Source: an uncultured Lachnospiraceae bacterium (lineage in GTDB: Bacteria; Bacillota; Clostridia; Lachnospirales; Lachnospiraceae). Taken from it: a stretch of DNA of 20,926 nucleotides. Below are positions 1-8,295 of the stretch, piece by piece. Location: positions 1 through 20,926 of the forward strand of contig CAJUTU010000056.1 of the NCBI GenBank assembly GCA_910589385.1, written 5' to 3'. The position numbers and the translations under genes are program-made. The first letter of the stretch is position 1. The number at the start of each line of letters is the position of its first letter. The notes under the pieces are model-generated. The model worked only from the letters and a program-made list of their open reading frames with translations. It made no database searches and was not told the origin of the DNA.

Positions 1-32
1 GTTCGTTTGAGCCTATTTTTTCAACTCGATTT

Positions 33-590
33 TCATAGATTACTTGACACTACCAATATAAGCCCTACCTGTTCCGCAAATATTGGCGGAATTGCATTAG
101 CTACCTGTGTATATCTCGGTACCTCAGATTTTCTAAATTGCCCTCCCGTTGTATATTTACCTTTGAATTCATAATCATCCAGGAAACTCTGAATACGGGC
201 ATGTTCTCTTACAGTCATAATTCTTGGTTCTGAATAATGAATAAGATCATCTGGTATTGATGTTATAGTAGGACAAATAACTTGAGGCTTTAATGGTGTT
301 ATTCCTCGCTTTTTTAATCCCTCAACTAAATTTTGCTGGGGACTTATTCGGAACAATGTATCTGAAATAGCCATTAATTTTATTAAGATATCAACAGTTT
401 CTTTTCTCTGTCTCGCAAAACGATGGCTATCAGGAATCGCTTCTTCTGGCATTTCAGAACGCATAATCTGTTGATAAGGACTTTCAATCTCACCATAAAT
501 TCCATTAAAAAAACCTTTGGAATCTTTACTCTCTATTTTTCCATGCCGTTCCTCTAAATCACTAATAGCCTCTTTAATTGTAACCGGCAT
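33..590 (-). CDS. C5 cytosine methyltransferase, C-terminal part (TRD, motifs IX-X)
   Basis: This is the C-terminal half of a DNA cytosine-5 methyltransferase, 185 aa. It holds a short target-recognition region (about residues 20-115), motif IX (RIMTVREHARIQSF, residues 123-136) and motif X (QVANAIPPIFAEQVG, 162-176). It lacks the catalytic motifs, which lie in the reading frame just upstream (606-1226). The ATG at 590 is in the same frame as that upstream part, separated from its TAG stop by five sense codons (E-K-G-Y-T). An AGGAAAAGGG ribosome-site-like stretch lies about 7 nt before the ATG, so translation by reinitiation is possible. The two parts resemble the known two-subunit enzyme M.AquI, which is also split between motif VIII and motif IX. 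A recent nonsense mutation is the simpler alternative. The region is more AT-rich than the dcw genes, which suggests horizontal acquisition. Confidence 0.8.
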   Translation of the reverse strand: MPVTIKEAISDLEERHGKIESKDSKGFFNGIYGEIESPYQQIMRSEMPEEAIPDSHRFARQRKETVDILIKLMAISDTLFRISPQQNLVEGLKKRGITPLKPQVICPTITSIPDDLIHYSEPRIMTVREHARIQSFLDDYEFKGKYTTGGQFRKSEVPRYTQVANAIPPIFAEQVGLILVVSSNL

Positions 591-605
591 AGTATAACCC
601 TTTTC

Positions 606-1226
606 CTAAAAAAAGGGTTCACGGTTACTTTTCAATTTATCAAAGAATTTTTTTGGTTCTCCATCTTTTATGCCAAATAATATAAAGCGTACCCTCTTTT
701 GCGGGATACCATAATCAGACATTGTTATCATATGGTAATCCACATTATACCCTTCCTTCTTTAAAGCTTTAACCAGTTTTTCAGAATACGGGATTCCTTT
801 TTTCTTAGGGTTGCTTTTACTTGTAAAATCAATCGTAAAACCGTGTACATTTTCAAAAAACAGCATTTCTGGTTGTACTAATTGAATAAATTCTATATAT
901 GCGTTCATTAATTGATTTCTTATATCATTCTTTTTTCTTTGTCCAGCTAAAGAAAATCCCTGACAAGGCGGCCCTCCTACAACTAACGACACTTGCCCCC
1001 GCAGAGATATAAGTTCCTGTCTTTTGTCATGGATCAAATCATTGATATCCATATTTGACATCTCTAGCCAATCAGGCCATTGAAAGTGTTGATGTTGTTC
1101 AATCAAATTATATCTTAGCGTAGCGAAAGCAGATTCATTTTTTTCAATAACAAACAGGCCTTCCAGACCAGCCTTATATAACCCTAAAGAAAGCCCTCCG
1201 CACCCTGCAAATAAGTCTATATACAT
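606..1226 (-). CDS. C5 cytosine methyltransferase, N-terminal catalytic part (motifs I-VIII)
   Basis: This is the catalytic half of a DNA cytosine-5 methyltransferase, 206 aa. Motif I (DLFAGCGGLSLGL, residues 4-16) binds S-adenosylmethionine. Motif IV (GGPPCQGFS) carries the nucleophile Cys88, motif VI is FFENV (123-127) and motif VIII is QKRVRF (176-181). The protein stops at REPFF-TAG, right after motif VIII and just before where the target-recognition domain should begin; that domain continues in the same frame in 33-590. Read through, the enzyme would be about 397 codons, a normal family length. The start at 1226 puts motif I at the extreme N-terminus, as is usual. No clear restriction endonuclease is adjacent, so it could be a solitary methylase or the remnant of a restriction-modification system. 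The methylation target cannot be read from the sequence. Confidence 0.85.
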   Translation of the reverse strand: MYIDLFAGCGGLSLGLYKAGLEGLFVIEKNESAFATLRYNLIEQHQHFQWPDWLEMSNMDINDLIHDKRQELISLRGQVSLVVGGPPCQGFSLAGQRKKNDIRNQLMNAYIEFIQLVQPEMLFFENVHGFTIDFTSKSNPKKKGIPYSEKLVKALKKEGYNVDYHMITMSDYGIPQKRVRFILFGIKDGEPKKFFDKLKSNREPFF

Positions 1227-1259
1227 CCCTTCACCACACTTTCCTAAAATAACCCAATT

Positions 1260-1288
1260 ATATTAGCAACAATTATGTTCTCCGTCAA
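1260..1288 (-). promoter_or_regulatory. Promoter of the methyltransferase gene
   Basis: On the minus strand, TTGACG (1288-1283) and TAATAT (1265-1260) are separated by exactly 17 bp and lie 34 nt before the ATG at 1226. This is a sigma-A type promoter by match and position. It implies that the methyltransferase has its own transcript, separate from the genes at 1316-2582. Confidence 0.6.
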
Positions 1289-1315
1289 ATGCAAAATTTT
1301 TCGCACTTTATCTTT

Positions 1316-1825
1316 TCACGGCATACTTTCCCAGGGAGTTCCTAACTCGAAAGAGAAGAAGCATGCATCGCAGGCCGAAAACAGTTCCAAGAGTCCTGGC
1401 AGCCGTTTCTCAACCAGCTTATACCCCTTCTCAATATCATCATGGGGTATCTTTGCCAATGATTGATATGTACGTTCGTCGACCATCCTTTTCATCTGTC
1501 CGAACATCCTGGGAAAGAACGGGGCATACTCATCCATATGTTGAAATTGATCGTACGGAAAACTTTTTACAATCCCCATGAAAGATGCAAAGATTTTTTT
1601 AACCCCTGAATCCACAAACCGTGACAACCTCCTATCCGCCGGAAGAATCAGTTCACCTTGGGAACCATACACGATAGCCCTTCCCTGCGAAAAATCCATG
1701 CCGATCAGATTATGCTGGTTGGCGATATACTCTTCCGCAGGACCTCTGTAGAATCTGGTATGGTGCAGCGCCGGCATTCCATATTCCTTCATCCCCAATT
1801 CAGCAGCAATCTGCTCCTCTTTCAT
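1316..1825 (-). CDS. Hypothetical protein, downstream frame of a frameshifted or coupled pair
   Basis: I do not recognise this protein. From ATG 1825 it is 169 aa (MKEEQIAAELGMKEYGM...), mixed alpha/beta in look, with no signal peptide, no membrane segment and no obvious nuclease or metal motif. The open frame extends upstream to 1867, overlapping the preceding frame (1830-2582). Two readings are possible. First, a coupled second gene: the upstream TGA is followed 4 nt later by this ATG, with a GCGAGG ribosome-site-like stretch 8 nt before it. Second, one protein of about 430 aa broken by a 1-nt indel, since removing one T from the T5 run near 1857 joins DRDASF smoothly to ISRVEGEAEK. The neighbouring methyltransferase is interrupted too, which favours decay of the whole segment. 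Confidence 0.5.
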   Translation of the reverse strand: MKEEQIAAELGMKEYGMPALHHTRFYRGPAEEYIANQHNLIGMDFSQGRAIVYGSQGELILPADRRLSRFVDSGVKKIFASFMGIVKSFPYDQFQHMDEYAPFFPRMFGQMKRMVDERTYQSLAKIPHDDIEKGYKLVEKRLPGLLELFSACDACFFSFELGTPWESMP

Positions 1826-1829
1826 TTTT

Positions 1830-2582
1830 TCAGCCTCGCCTTCCACACGGCTTATAAAAAGATGCATCCCTATCAGTCATCGCGGCGAATGTGCAGCTTG
1901 AGACCTGACATGTCACGACGCCGGATACTACAGTCTCCGATCCAGCATTGTTCATAAGACAGATTAGTTTCGCGGCTTCCTGCTTAGCCATATACTTGGC
2001 CAGATCGTCCTTCGCTCCATCTACATTCTGAATGGCTTTCCCAAACTTTCTTTCAATATCCCTATGATAATCGATAGATAATGTATCTGTACAATCTATA
2101 AAAGCCTTTTCGTGATTGGAATACTGTAATACTCTCAGGATCTTATATCGTGTCTGTCCAGGTTCCTTTTGCAGCACAGCAATGCTGCGGAAGCCTAACT
2201 GAAGATGGCAGCTTCCTCCTACTCTGAATATGTGGTTTTTCGTATCAACCGGAGTTTCATAAAAATAATCCGGCAGTTGAGCTGCTTTCTTAACATTCGA
2301 CGTATACTGCCTTGACTCCACAACATGCGGTGTCTGAAATTTCTGGATCAGATCTAATATACGCTTGGAATACGACGGCTCTCCGACTTCCTGATCTTGA
2401 TAGAACCGGACAAATGCCTGAAATCTTTCTTCACTCCACAAAAGCGAGCGGTACGCCTTCAATTCATCAACTGTACATTCTCCAAGCTTCTTCAGCTGGA
2501 CAGGCGGCCGCATAAAAGCATTCTGTTCCGATACGCCCCTGCTTTTTGGGGTTTTGGCCTCCGATGTTTTATAGCAATACAT
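1830..2582 (-). CDS. Hypothetical protein, upstream frame of a frameshifted or coupled pair
   Basis: Unrecognised protein of 250 aa with a clear AGGAG ribosome site 4 nt before ATG 2582. It looks soluble, with no signal peptide or membrane helix. The last 12 or so residues (SFYKPCGRRG) look like an out-of-frame tail, because the overlapping frame at 1316-1867 carries on in a more protein-like way. The gene begins about 98 nt beyond the terminator that closes the dcw operon, so it is a separate unit placed where murG, ftsQ or ftsZ often follow in relatives. GC content is close to that of the dcw genes, unlike the AT-rich methyltransferase on its other side. A role as a partner of the methyltransferase cannot be excluded, but no nuclease motif is visible. 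Confidence 0.5.
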   Translation of the reverse strand: MYCYKTSEAKTPKSRGVSEQNAFMRPPVQLKKLGECTVDELKAYRSLLWSEERFQAFVRFYQDQEVGEPSYSKRILDLIQKFQTPHVVESRQYTSNVKKAAQLPDYFYETPVDTKNHIFRVGGSCHLQLGFRSIAVLQKEPGQTRYKILRVLQYSNHEKAFIDCTDTLSIDYHRDIERKFGKAIQNVDGAKDDLAKYMAKQEAAKLICLMNNAGSETVVSGVVTCQVSSCTFAAMTDRDASFYKPCGRRG

Positions 2583-2679
2583 TTTTCTCCTGCTTTCTAC
2601 TACTTTTTTGGCATGATATCTTATCTGGCCTCAGAAAGGTGGAAAAAAACATACTTTATGCCTTTTTGTCATAAAATGC

Positions 2680-2717
2680 GAAAAACAAACAATCCATAAG
2701 CCTTCCCCGGCTCATGG
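2680..2717 (-). terminator. Intrinsic terminator of the dcw operon
   Basis: On the minus strand, CCATGAGCC (2717-2709), a six-base loop and GGCTTATGG (2702-2694) form a 9-bp stem with one G-U pair, followed by a T-rich tract (ATTGTTTGTTTTTC). It begins about 45 nt after the ftsW stop, which fits the end of the leftward operon. Confidence 0.75.
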
Positions 2718-2762
2718 CCCTGCTGCGGTCATCCTGGATAATAACACTTCCATCAATTACCG

Positions 2763-3986
2763 CTATTTTACCAGATTTGACACACTCAGCACAAGCCCCA
2801 TTTCCAACAGCAGAAATAGTACCGAAGTCCCCCCATAACTAATAAACGGAAGAGTAATTCCTGTATTGGGGATGGAGTTCGTCACAACAGCAATATTCAA
2901 AATCACCTGGATCATCATATGGGCCATTGCCCCTGACGCGATCAGCGCCCCCAGCAGATCTTTGGCATGGGTAGCGATCACAAAAAAACGCCAGATCAAT
3001 ATTAAAAACAACAGAACAATGAAACTGGCCCCTACCAGCCCCAATTCCTCACAGATGATGGAAAAGATCATATCATTCTGCGCCTCCGGCAAAAATCCCA
3101 GCTTTTGGACGCTTTCTCCTAACCCTCTGCCAAACAGCCCGCCGGAACCGATGGCATACAGTCCCTGTAGTGTCTGATATCCTTTTTCATACTGCTCGGG
3201 ATGCCTCCAGATCGCCAGACGTTCCAGCCGGTAGCTTTCCAGAGCAAGGAACACTCCCATAAATCCCACTGCTGCCGCTGCCATAGCAATAAACTGCACA
3301 TACTTCGGGCTTGCCACAAAAATCAGGACCGCCGCAATCCCAAGGATAATAATTGCCGTGCTTAAGTTGCTGGCACCCACCAAAGCCACAATCGGAAGCA
3401 CAGGAACCATCACCCGGACAAGGGTTTTGAATTTTCCCATGGTCTTCACATTCCTTGTTACCAGGCAGGCAAGGAAAAGGATAAGCGCCACTTTTGCAAA
3501 TTCAGAGGGCTGGAATGAAACAGGGCCCAAAGACAGCCATCTTTTGGACCCATTGTATTCATCTCCCACAAATATAACTGCAACAGATAAAAGGACTGCT
3601 GTCAGATAACCAAGGTTTGCCAAAGGCACCCACTTATGGTAATCCACCCCGGCGACAAAAAACATCCCCGCCAGCCCCAATGCAGTTGCAAATCCCTGCT
3701 TTTTCAAATAATAGTACGGATCATGGAATTTGACCTGCCCGTTGTACGCGCTGGTACTGTACAAAAGCACCAAGCCGACCGCCACCAGCAGCAAAACGAC
3801 TGCCAGCATCGTATAATCATACCGTTTCCCACCATGCCCCCAGGGCTTTTCACCCGCATCTGAATGCAAAGATGTCCGCCGGGATGCCCTGCGGGCTTCC
3901 TCCGATAAAGTATACCCAAAGGGCATCCCGTAATCCCTGCCCCTCCGGGACGGACGAGTCTCGTCCGGTAATGTATACTTCGGCAT
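2763..3986 (-). CDS. ftsW: FtsW/SpoVE-type SEDS peptidoglycan glycosyltransferase
   Basis: Polytopic membrane protein of 407 aa that polymerises glycan strands from lipid II, working with a class B PBP at the division or spore septum. A basic cytoplasmic N-terminus of about 57 residues precedes roughly ten hydrophobic segments. Family signatures are WLSLGPVSFQPSEFAK, the GLYAIGSGGLFGRGLG loop, the extracellular LPEAQNDMIF segment that holds the conserved aspartate of SEDS polymerases, and GITLPFISYGGTS near the C-terminus. It is the last gene of the dcw operon, 34 nt after murD, with AGGAG about 10 nt before ATG 3986. A second SEDS gene lies at 15660-17078. Which is the vegetative FtsW and which the sporulation SpoVE cannot be told from sequence alone; the position here fits either. 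Confidence 0.93.
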   Translation of the reverse strand: MPKYTLPDETRPSRRGRDYGMPFGYTLSEEARRASRRTSLHSDAGEKPWGHGGKRYDYTMLAVVLLLVAVGLVLLYSTSAYNGQVKFHDPYYYLKKQGFATALGLAGMFFVAGVDYHKWVPLANLGYLTAVLLSVAVIFVGDEYNGSKRWLSLGPVSFQPSEFAKVALILFLACLVTRNVKTMGKFKTLVRVMVPVLPIVALVGASNLSTAIIILGIAAVLIFVASPKYVQFIAMAAAAVGFMGVFLALESYRLERLAIWRHPEQYEKGYQTLQGLYAIGSGGLFGRGLGESVQKLGFLPEAQNDMIFSIICEELGLVGASFIVLLFLILIWRFFVIATHAKDLLGALIASGAMAHMMIQVILNIAVVTNSIPNTGITLPFISYGGTSVLFLLLEMGLVLSVSNLVK

Positions 3987-4020
3987 AAAAATACACTCCT
4001 GATATCCATATGATATAACA

Positions 4021-5412
4021 TTAGAACTGCTTCACAAGTTCCTTAAATTTCTCTCCCCGCTCCTCATAATTTTTAAACATCCCCCAGCTCGCACAGGCCG
4101 GGGAAAGCAGTACTGCATCGCCTGGCGCTGCATAACGCGCGCAGGTTTTTACCGCCTCCTCAAATGTCTCTACCAGGATCGTATCCTCGAATCCCAGCTT
4201 ATGCGCCTCCGAAGCAATCTTCTCCGCTGTTGCGCCTAAGAGCACCAGCTTCTTGACTTTTCCGCCAAAAGCCCGGATCCATTCTTCATAGGTCGAATTT
4301 TTGTCATACCCTCCGCCGATCAGAAGCGTAGGACGGTTCATCGCCTGGATGCCCCGAATCGCAGCATCCGGGTTCGTTGCCTTGGAATCATTGTAATACG
4401 CCACTCCCCGCACTTCGGCTACAAATTCAATCCGATGCTCTACGCCCTTGAATGCCTTGACCGACCTTCGGATCACTTCCATCGGAACCCCGTAAGCCGC
4501 TGCCATCGCGGCTGCTGCCATCACATTTTCATAATTATGTACGCCAAGGAGCTGCAATTCGTCTGTACGGCAGATCTGCACCGGCTTCTCCATACAGCAG
4601 ATAATTCTGCCGCCTTCCAGATAAACCCCTCTTTCCAGTTTACGCCTGCTGCTGAAATATAGAACCTTTGCCTTTGTATTTTCCCCAAATTTCCGCGTAA
4701 CCTCATCCTCATAATTCAAGACGCAGGTATCTTCTTCCGTCTGATTCCGGAAAATATTTTTCTTCGCCTCAATATACGCTTCCATCGTATGATGGCGGTT
4801 CAGATGGTCCGGCGTGATGTTGAGCACCGCACTGACTTTGGGCCTGAATGTATGTATGGTCTCCAGCTGGAAGCTGCTCATCTCTGCCACCACCACAGAT
4901 TCCGGCTTTGTCTCTGCCGCAGCACAGGCATACGGATTGCCGATGTTGCCCACCACATACACACTCTCCCTGTAATTCTTCATGATCTCGCCCAGCAGCG
5001 TCGTTGTGGTCGTCTTGCCGTTAGTCCCGGTGATCGCAAGTACGTCGCCCTGGCCGTATACATAGGCCAGCTCCACCTCTCCCCAGATTGGGATCTGCAT
5101 CTTGCGCATTTCATTTACGATCGGCAGATCCGTGGGCACTCCGGGGCTGATGACTACCAGATCCAGAGAATCCATCTCATCCTCCGGGAAATCTCCAAGA
5201 ACGACCCTCACCCGCTTGGAAACCTCCGCCGCATTTACCACAAGCGAGCCCTCTGCCCCTTCCAGAAGTTCTTCCCTTAACATCGCCGCATCCAGAGATG
5301 CATTTCCGTCATACAGGATCACATCCGCGCCCTTCAGCAGTAAAAGCTGCCCTGCAGCGATCCCGCTGATGCCCGTACCAAATACCAATACTTGTTTTCC
5401 TTTGATGTCCAT
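4021..5412 (-). CDS. murD: UDP-N-acetylmuramoyl-L-alanine--D-glutamate ligase
   Basis: Cytoplasmic Mur ligase, 463 aa, that adds D-glutamate to UDP-MurNAc-L-Ala using ATP. The N-terminal Rossmann-like domain begins with VLVFGTGISGIAAGQ. The ATP-binding P-loop is TGTNGKTTT (residues 128-136). Further Mur ligase motifs are LNITPDHLNRH in the central domain and YYNDSKATNPDA in the C-terminal domain, and the C-terminus LLSPACASWGMFKNYEERG is typical of MurD. Length is normal. The start at 5412 lies 4 nt beyond the mraY stop, so the two genes are probably translationally coupled, and ftsW follows. Nothing is unusual in the protein. Confidence 0.96.
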   Translation of the reverse strand: MDIKGKQVLVFGTGISGIAAGQLLLLKGADVILYDGNASLDAAMLREELLEGAEGSLVVNAAEVSKRVRVVLGDFPEDEMDSLDLVVISPGVPTDLPIVNEMRKMQIPIWGEVELAYVYGQGDVLAITGTNGKTTTTTLLGEIMKNYRESVYVVGNIGNPYACAAAETKPESVVVAEMSSFQLETIHTFRPKVSAVLNITPDHLNRHHTMEAYIEAKKNIFRNQTEEDTCVLNYEDEVTRKFGENTKAKVLYFSSRRKLERGVYLEGGRIICCMEKPVQICRTDELQLLGVHNYENVMAAAAMAAAYGVPMEVIRRSVKAFKGVEHRIEFVAEVRGVAYYNDSKATNPDAAIRGIQAMNRPTLLIGGGYDKNSTYEEWIRAFGGKVKKLVLLGATAEKIASEAHKLGFEDTILVETFEEAVKTCARYAAPGDAVLLSPACASWGMFKNYEERGEKFKELVKQF

Positions 5413-5416
5413 AGAC

Positions 5417-6373
5417 TTACACCCCCATTAACGCAATTAAACATAAAATTGCGGTCGTTATGGAAAATACAGCGACCACTCGTGTCTCTGACCATCCGCA
5501 CAGTTCAAAATGATGGTGGATCGGCGCCATTTTAAAAAACCGCTTTCCGCCTGTTTTCTTAAAATAAGTCACCTGAATAATGACCGAGGCCACCTCAACC
5601 AGATAGATCAGGCCGACAATGATAATATACAGCGGCATCTGCATCATATATGCGGTCCCTGCCACAAAGCCTCCCAGCGCCAGCGAGCCCGTGTCCCCCA
5701 TGAATACGCTGGCGGGATACACATTGAAAAGCAGGAAACCCATCAATGCACCAACCACTGCACAGGTAATCGGCTCAATCCCGCTCTCCGTCCCGATAGC
5801 TACTACCGTAAAAAAGGTAGCCACCAGCACAGTCACGCTGGATGCAAGGCCGTCCAGCCCGTCTGTAAAATTGGTCCCGTTCACGGTCCCGATGACAGCC
5901 ACAAATAAAAGAGGAACTGCTACCCAGCCGATATCCCAATATTGCCCGCCGGAAAACGGGATCAACAGGGTCAGCGGAATCTCTGCCACCTTTACAATGT
6001 AAAAAGCGAACACCGCAGTCACCACGATCTGCAGCGCCATCTTCTGTCCCGGAAACAAACCGTCCGAGCGCTTCATCACCACTTTCAAGAAATCATCCAG
6101 AAATCCGATCAGCCCAAAACCTACAGTCAAAAATAATACCGGGATGATCTTGGGATAATCTTTTACATAAAATAAAGATGTGGCCACCACGCTGAGCAGG
6201 ATCATCACACCACCCATTGTAGGCGTGCCAGCCTTTTTTAAATGTGACTGCACGCCTTCCGCACGCTCTGTCTGCCCCACCTTCAGCCTTCTAAGAAAAG
6301 GGATCACCACTGGTCCCATGATCACACTCAGTGCAAATGAAATCAATACCGGTATCACCACATGATTTGCCAT
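5417..6373 (-). CDS. mraY: Phospho-N-acetylmuramoyl-pentapeptide transferase
   Basis: Integral membrane enzyme of 318 aa that transfers phospho-MurNAc-pentapeptide to undecaprenyl phosphate, giving lipid I. Visible signatures are the Asp pair in GFLDDFLKV, NGTNFTDGLDGLA, FMGDTGSLALGG and the histidine cluster APIHHHFELCGWSE near the C-terminus, with about ten hydrophobic segments. I chose the start at 6373 (MANHVV...) because AGAGGTGA lies 5-6 nt before it; an in-frame ATG at 6388 would add MRGEC. The gene overlaps nothing, is followed 4 nt later by murD and has its own likely promoter upstream (6461-6489). Confidence 0.95.
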   Translation of the reverse strand: MANHVVIPVLISFALSVIMGPVVIPFLRRLKVGQTERAEGVQSHLKKAGTPTMGGVMILLSVVATSLFYVKDYPKIIPVLFLTVGFGLIGFLDDFLKVVMKRSDGLFPGQKMALQIVVTAVFAFYIVKVAEIPLTLLIPFSGGQYWDIGWVAVPLLFVAVIGTVNGTNFTDGLDGLASSVTVLVATFFTVVAIGTESGIEPITCAVVGALMGFLLFNVYPASVFMGDTGSLALGGFVAGTAYMMQMPLYIIIVGLIYLVEVASVIIQVTYFKKTGGKRFFKMAPIHHHFELCGWSETRVVAVFSITTAILCLIALMGV

Positions 6374-6460
6374 ACATTCACCTCTCATCTCTTTTGAATT
6401 CTTTTAAAAAGTTCCTTTCATCCTGAAAACTTTCCAAAAGCACCCATTTTGTCTAACCAC

Positions 6461-6489
6461 AGTATACCCTATCCAATCTTTTTTTTCAA
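6461..6489 (-). promoter_or_regulatory. Internal promoter before mraY
   Basis: Minus-strand TTGAAA (6489-6484) and TATACT (6466-6461) are spaced exactly 17 bp apart, in the 153-nt gap between the second PBP gene and mraY. It would let mraY-murD-ftsW be expressed independently of the upstream dcw genes. The -35 hexamer equals that of mraZ, but the TGG box array is absent. Confidence 0.6.
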
Positions 6490-6526
6490 CCTTTGTGTTT
6501 CCTTCTGTATTGACCATACAAATCCA

Positions 6527-8290
6527 TTAATCTTCATTATTTTCCCCATCCTCCGCTTTCTCCACCGGCGCCCTCTCAATGCCCAGATAAGGCAGTACAT
6601 TGTCATAGATGCTCCTAAGCACCGGAGCCGCAATTGTCCCGCCGTAGTAGATACCCTGGGGGTTGTGGATCACGACCATACCGATGACCTGGGGTTTGTC
6701 GGCCGGAGCAAAGCCAATAAAGGAAGCTATGTATTTATGGGCGCTCCTGGGCAGAGTCTGGGATGTAGCTGTTTTTCCGCCAATCCGGTAGCCCTCGATA
6801 TACGCCTTATTTCCGCCCCCTTCCGCTACCACGCTTTCCAAAAGTGTACGCATCGTCGCGGAAGTCTTTTCTGATACGATCCCCTTTTTCTCCTTATATG
6901 TAAACCGCTCCAGCTCTTTGCCGTCAGAATCCAGTACCGCCATTCCAAAGTGAGGGGTTATCCGCCTTCCTCCATTGATGATTGAACTCACCGTAGTCAG
7001 CATCTGTATAGGCGTGATCTGAAAGGACTGTCCAAAAGACATGGTGGCCAGTTCCACGATCCCAATGTCTTCTTTCTTGTGCATGATGGTTCCCGCTTCC
7101 CCCGGCAGATCCACATTTGTCAGGCTGAGCAGGCCGAACTGCTGAAAATAATCGTAGAATCTTTCCGAGCCCAGCCGTAGTCCGATATCAATAAAAACAG
7201 GGTTACAGGAATTTTGTAATCCCTGGATAAATGTCTCTGAACCATGTCCTCCTACCTTATGGCAGCGGATCTTCCGGTCTTCCACCATCCGGTATCCGGG
7301 ACAGGAAAAGGTATCCGACAGGCTGACTACACCTTCCTCCAGACATGCCGTGGACGTGATGATCTTAAACGTAGAACCCGGCTCGTATGTATCATTGATG
7401 CAGCCGTTCCGCCACATCTGATTCAAGAGATTCTGTTTTTCTTCATCACTGATGCCGGCAGTATCTACATCAGAATTTAAAGTAAACGGTTCATTCAGAT
7501 TAAACTCCGGCACATTTACCATGGTAAGGATCTCTCCATTTTGGGGATTCATCAAAATCACAGAGACACTGTCCGCCTGTTTTTCCTCCAGCACCTTCAT
7601 GGCAGCCTGTTCACAAAAAGACTGCAGGTTATAATCCAGGCTCACCTGCAGGGTATTGCCGGCCACAGGCTCCACCCGGTCCTCCGCCACGCCTTCCAGT
7701 TCAATCCCCCTGGCATCCGTGACCGTCAGGATAGTTCCGTTGGTTCCTTTTAAGACATCCTCATACTTAACCTCCAGCCCGATGATCCCCTGGTTATCAC
7801 CGCCTGTAAACCCCAGCACCTTTGAGGCAGCCTCATCATAAGGATAATAGCGTTTAAAATCCTCATCCACTTTGACTCCTGCCATGTTATATTCACGGAT
7901 CCGGTCCCCCACCTCTTTTTCCACATTGGTTTTGATCTTTTCCATGGAGGAAACTTTCTCCACACGTTTCCTGACCGTTTCTTCTTCCATCTCCAGCTCC
8001 GCGCACAAGGTTCGGATGACCGTTTCCGGATCCTCAATCTGACTGTGGATGACAGAAATCGTACACACAGTTTTATTGGTCGCCAGGACCGTTCCGTTCC
8101 TGTCCACAATTTCCCCACGGGCCGCTTTGATCTCACGCTCCCGCTCGTGCAGGGCCTCTGCCTTTTTCTGATAATACTCGGCGTCAAAGATCATCAGATA
8201 GACAAGGCGTCCGATCAGCCCCAGGATAATGATACAGGCTGCTGCAAATACGACAAGCATCTTCTTCTTATTATATGTCTTATTTTTCAT
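6527..8290 (-). CDS. Class B penicillin-binding protein, second dcw copy, with KTA motif
   Basis: Peptidoglycan transpeptidase of 587 aa (FtsI/SpoVD family), anchored by one N-terminal helix (about residues 11-33). The dimerisation region starts at RGEIVDRNG (58-66). The transpeptidase domain has Ser306 in STFK (306-309), SCN (361-363) and, in the third position, KTA (506-508) where almost all family members have KTG. No PASTA domain is present and the C-terminus is short and acidic. It follows a longer class B PBP by 77 nt. That gap holds a perfect 14-bp inverted repeat whose 3' arm contains the ribosome-site AAGG. The arrangement of two PBPs fits one FtsI (PBP2B) and one SpoVD, but without PASTA the assignment is open. 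Confidence 0.92.
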   Translation of the reverse strand: MKNKTYNKKKMLVVFAAACIIILGLIGRLVYLMIFDAEYYQKKAEALHEREREIKAARGEIVDRNGTVLATNKTVCTISVIHSQIEDPETVIRTLCAELEMEEETVRKRVEKVSSMEKIKTNVEKEVGDRIREYNMAGVKVDEDFKRYYPYDEAASKVLGFTGGDNQGIIGLEVKYEDVLKGTNGTILTVTDARGIELEGVAEDRVEPVAGNTLQVSLDYNLQSFCEQAAMKVLEEKQADSVSVILMNPQNGEILTMVNVPEFNLNEPFTLNSDVDTAGISDEEKQNLLNQMWRNGCINDTYEPGSTFKIITSTACLEEGVVSLSDTFSCPGYRMVEDRKIRCHKVGGHGSETFIQGLQNSCNPVFIDIGLRLGSERFYDYFQQFGLLSLTNVDLPGEAGTIMHKKEDIGIVELATMSFGQSFQITPIQMLTTVSSIINGGRRITPHFGMAVLDSDGKELERFTYKEKKGIVSEKTSATMRTLLESVVAEGGGNKAYIEGYRIGGKTATSQTLPRSAHKYIASFIGFAPADKPQVIGMVVIHNPQGIYYGGTIAAPVLRSIYDNVLPYLGIERAPVEKAEDGENNED

Positions 8291-8295
8291 AGAAA

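Noticed and set aside
590..608. Recoded TAG (amber suppression) as a general system
   Set aside because: Other genes in the window appear to end normally at TAG, for example the ftsL-like gene, and no suppressor tRNA is visible; the methyltransferase TAG is treated as a stop.
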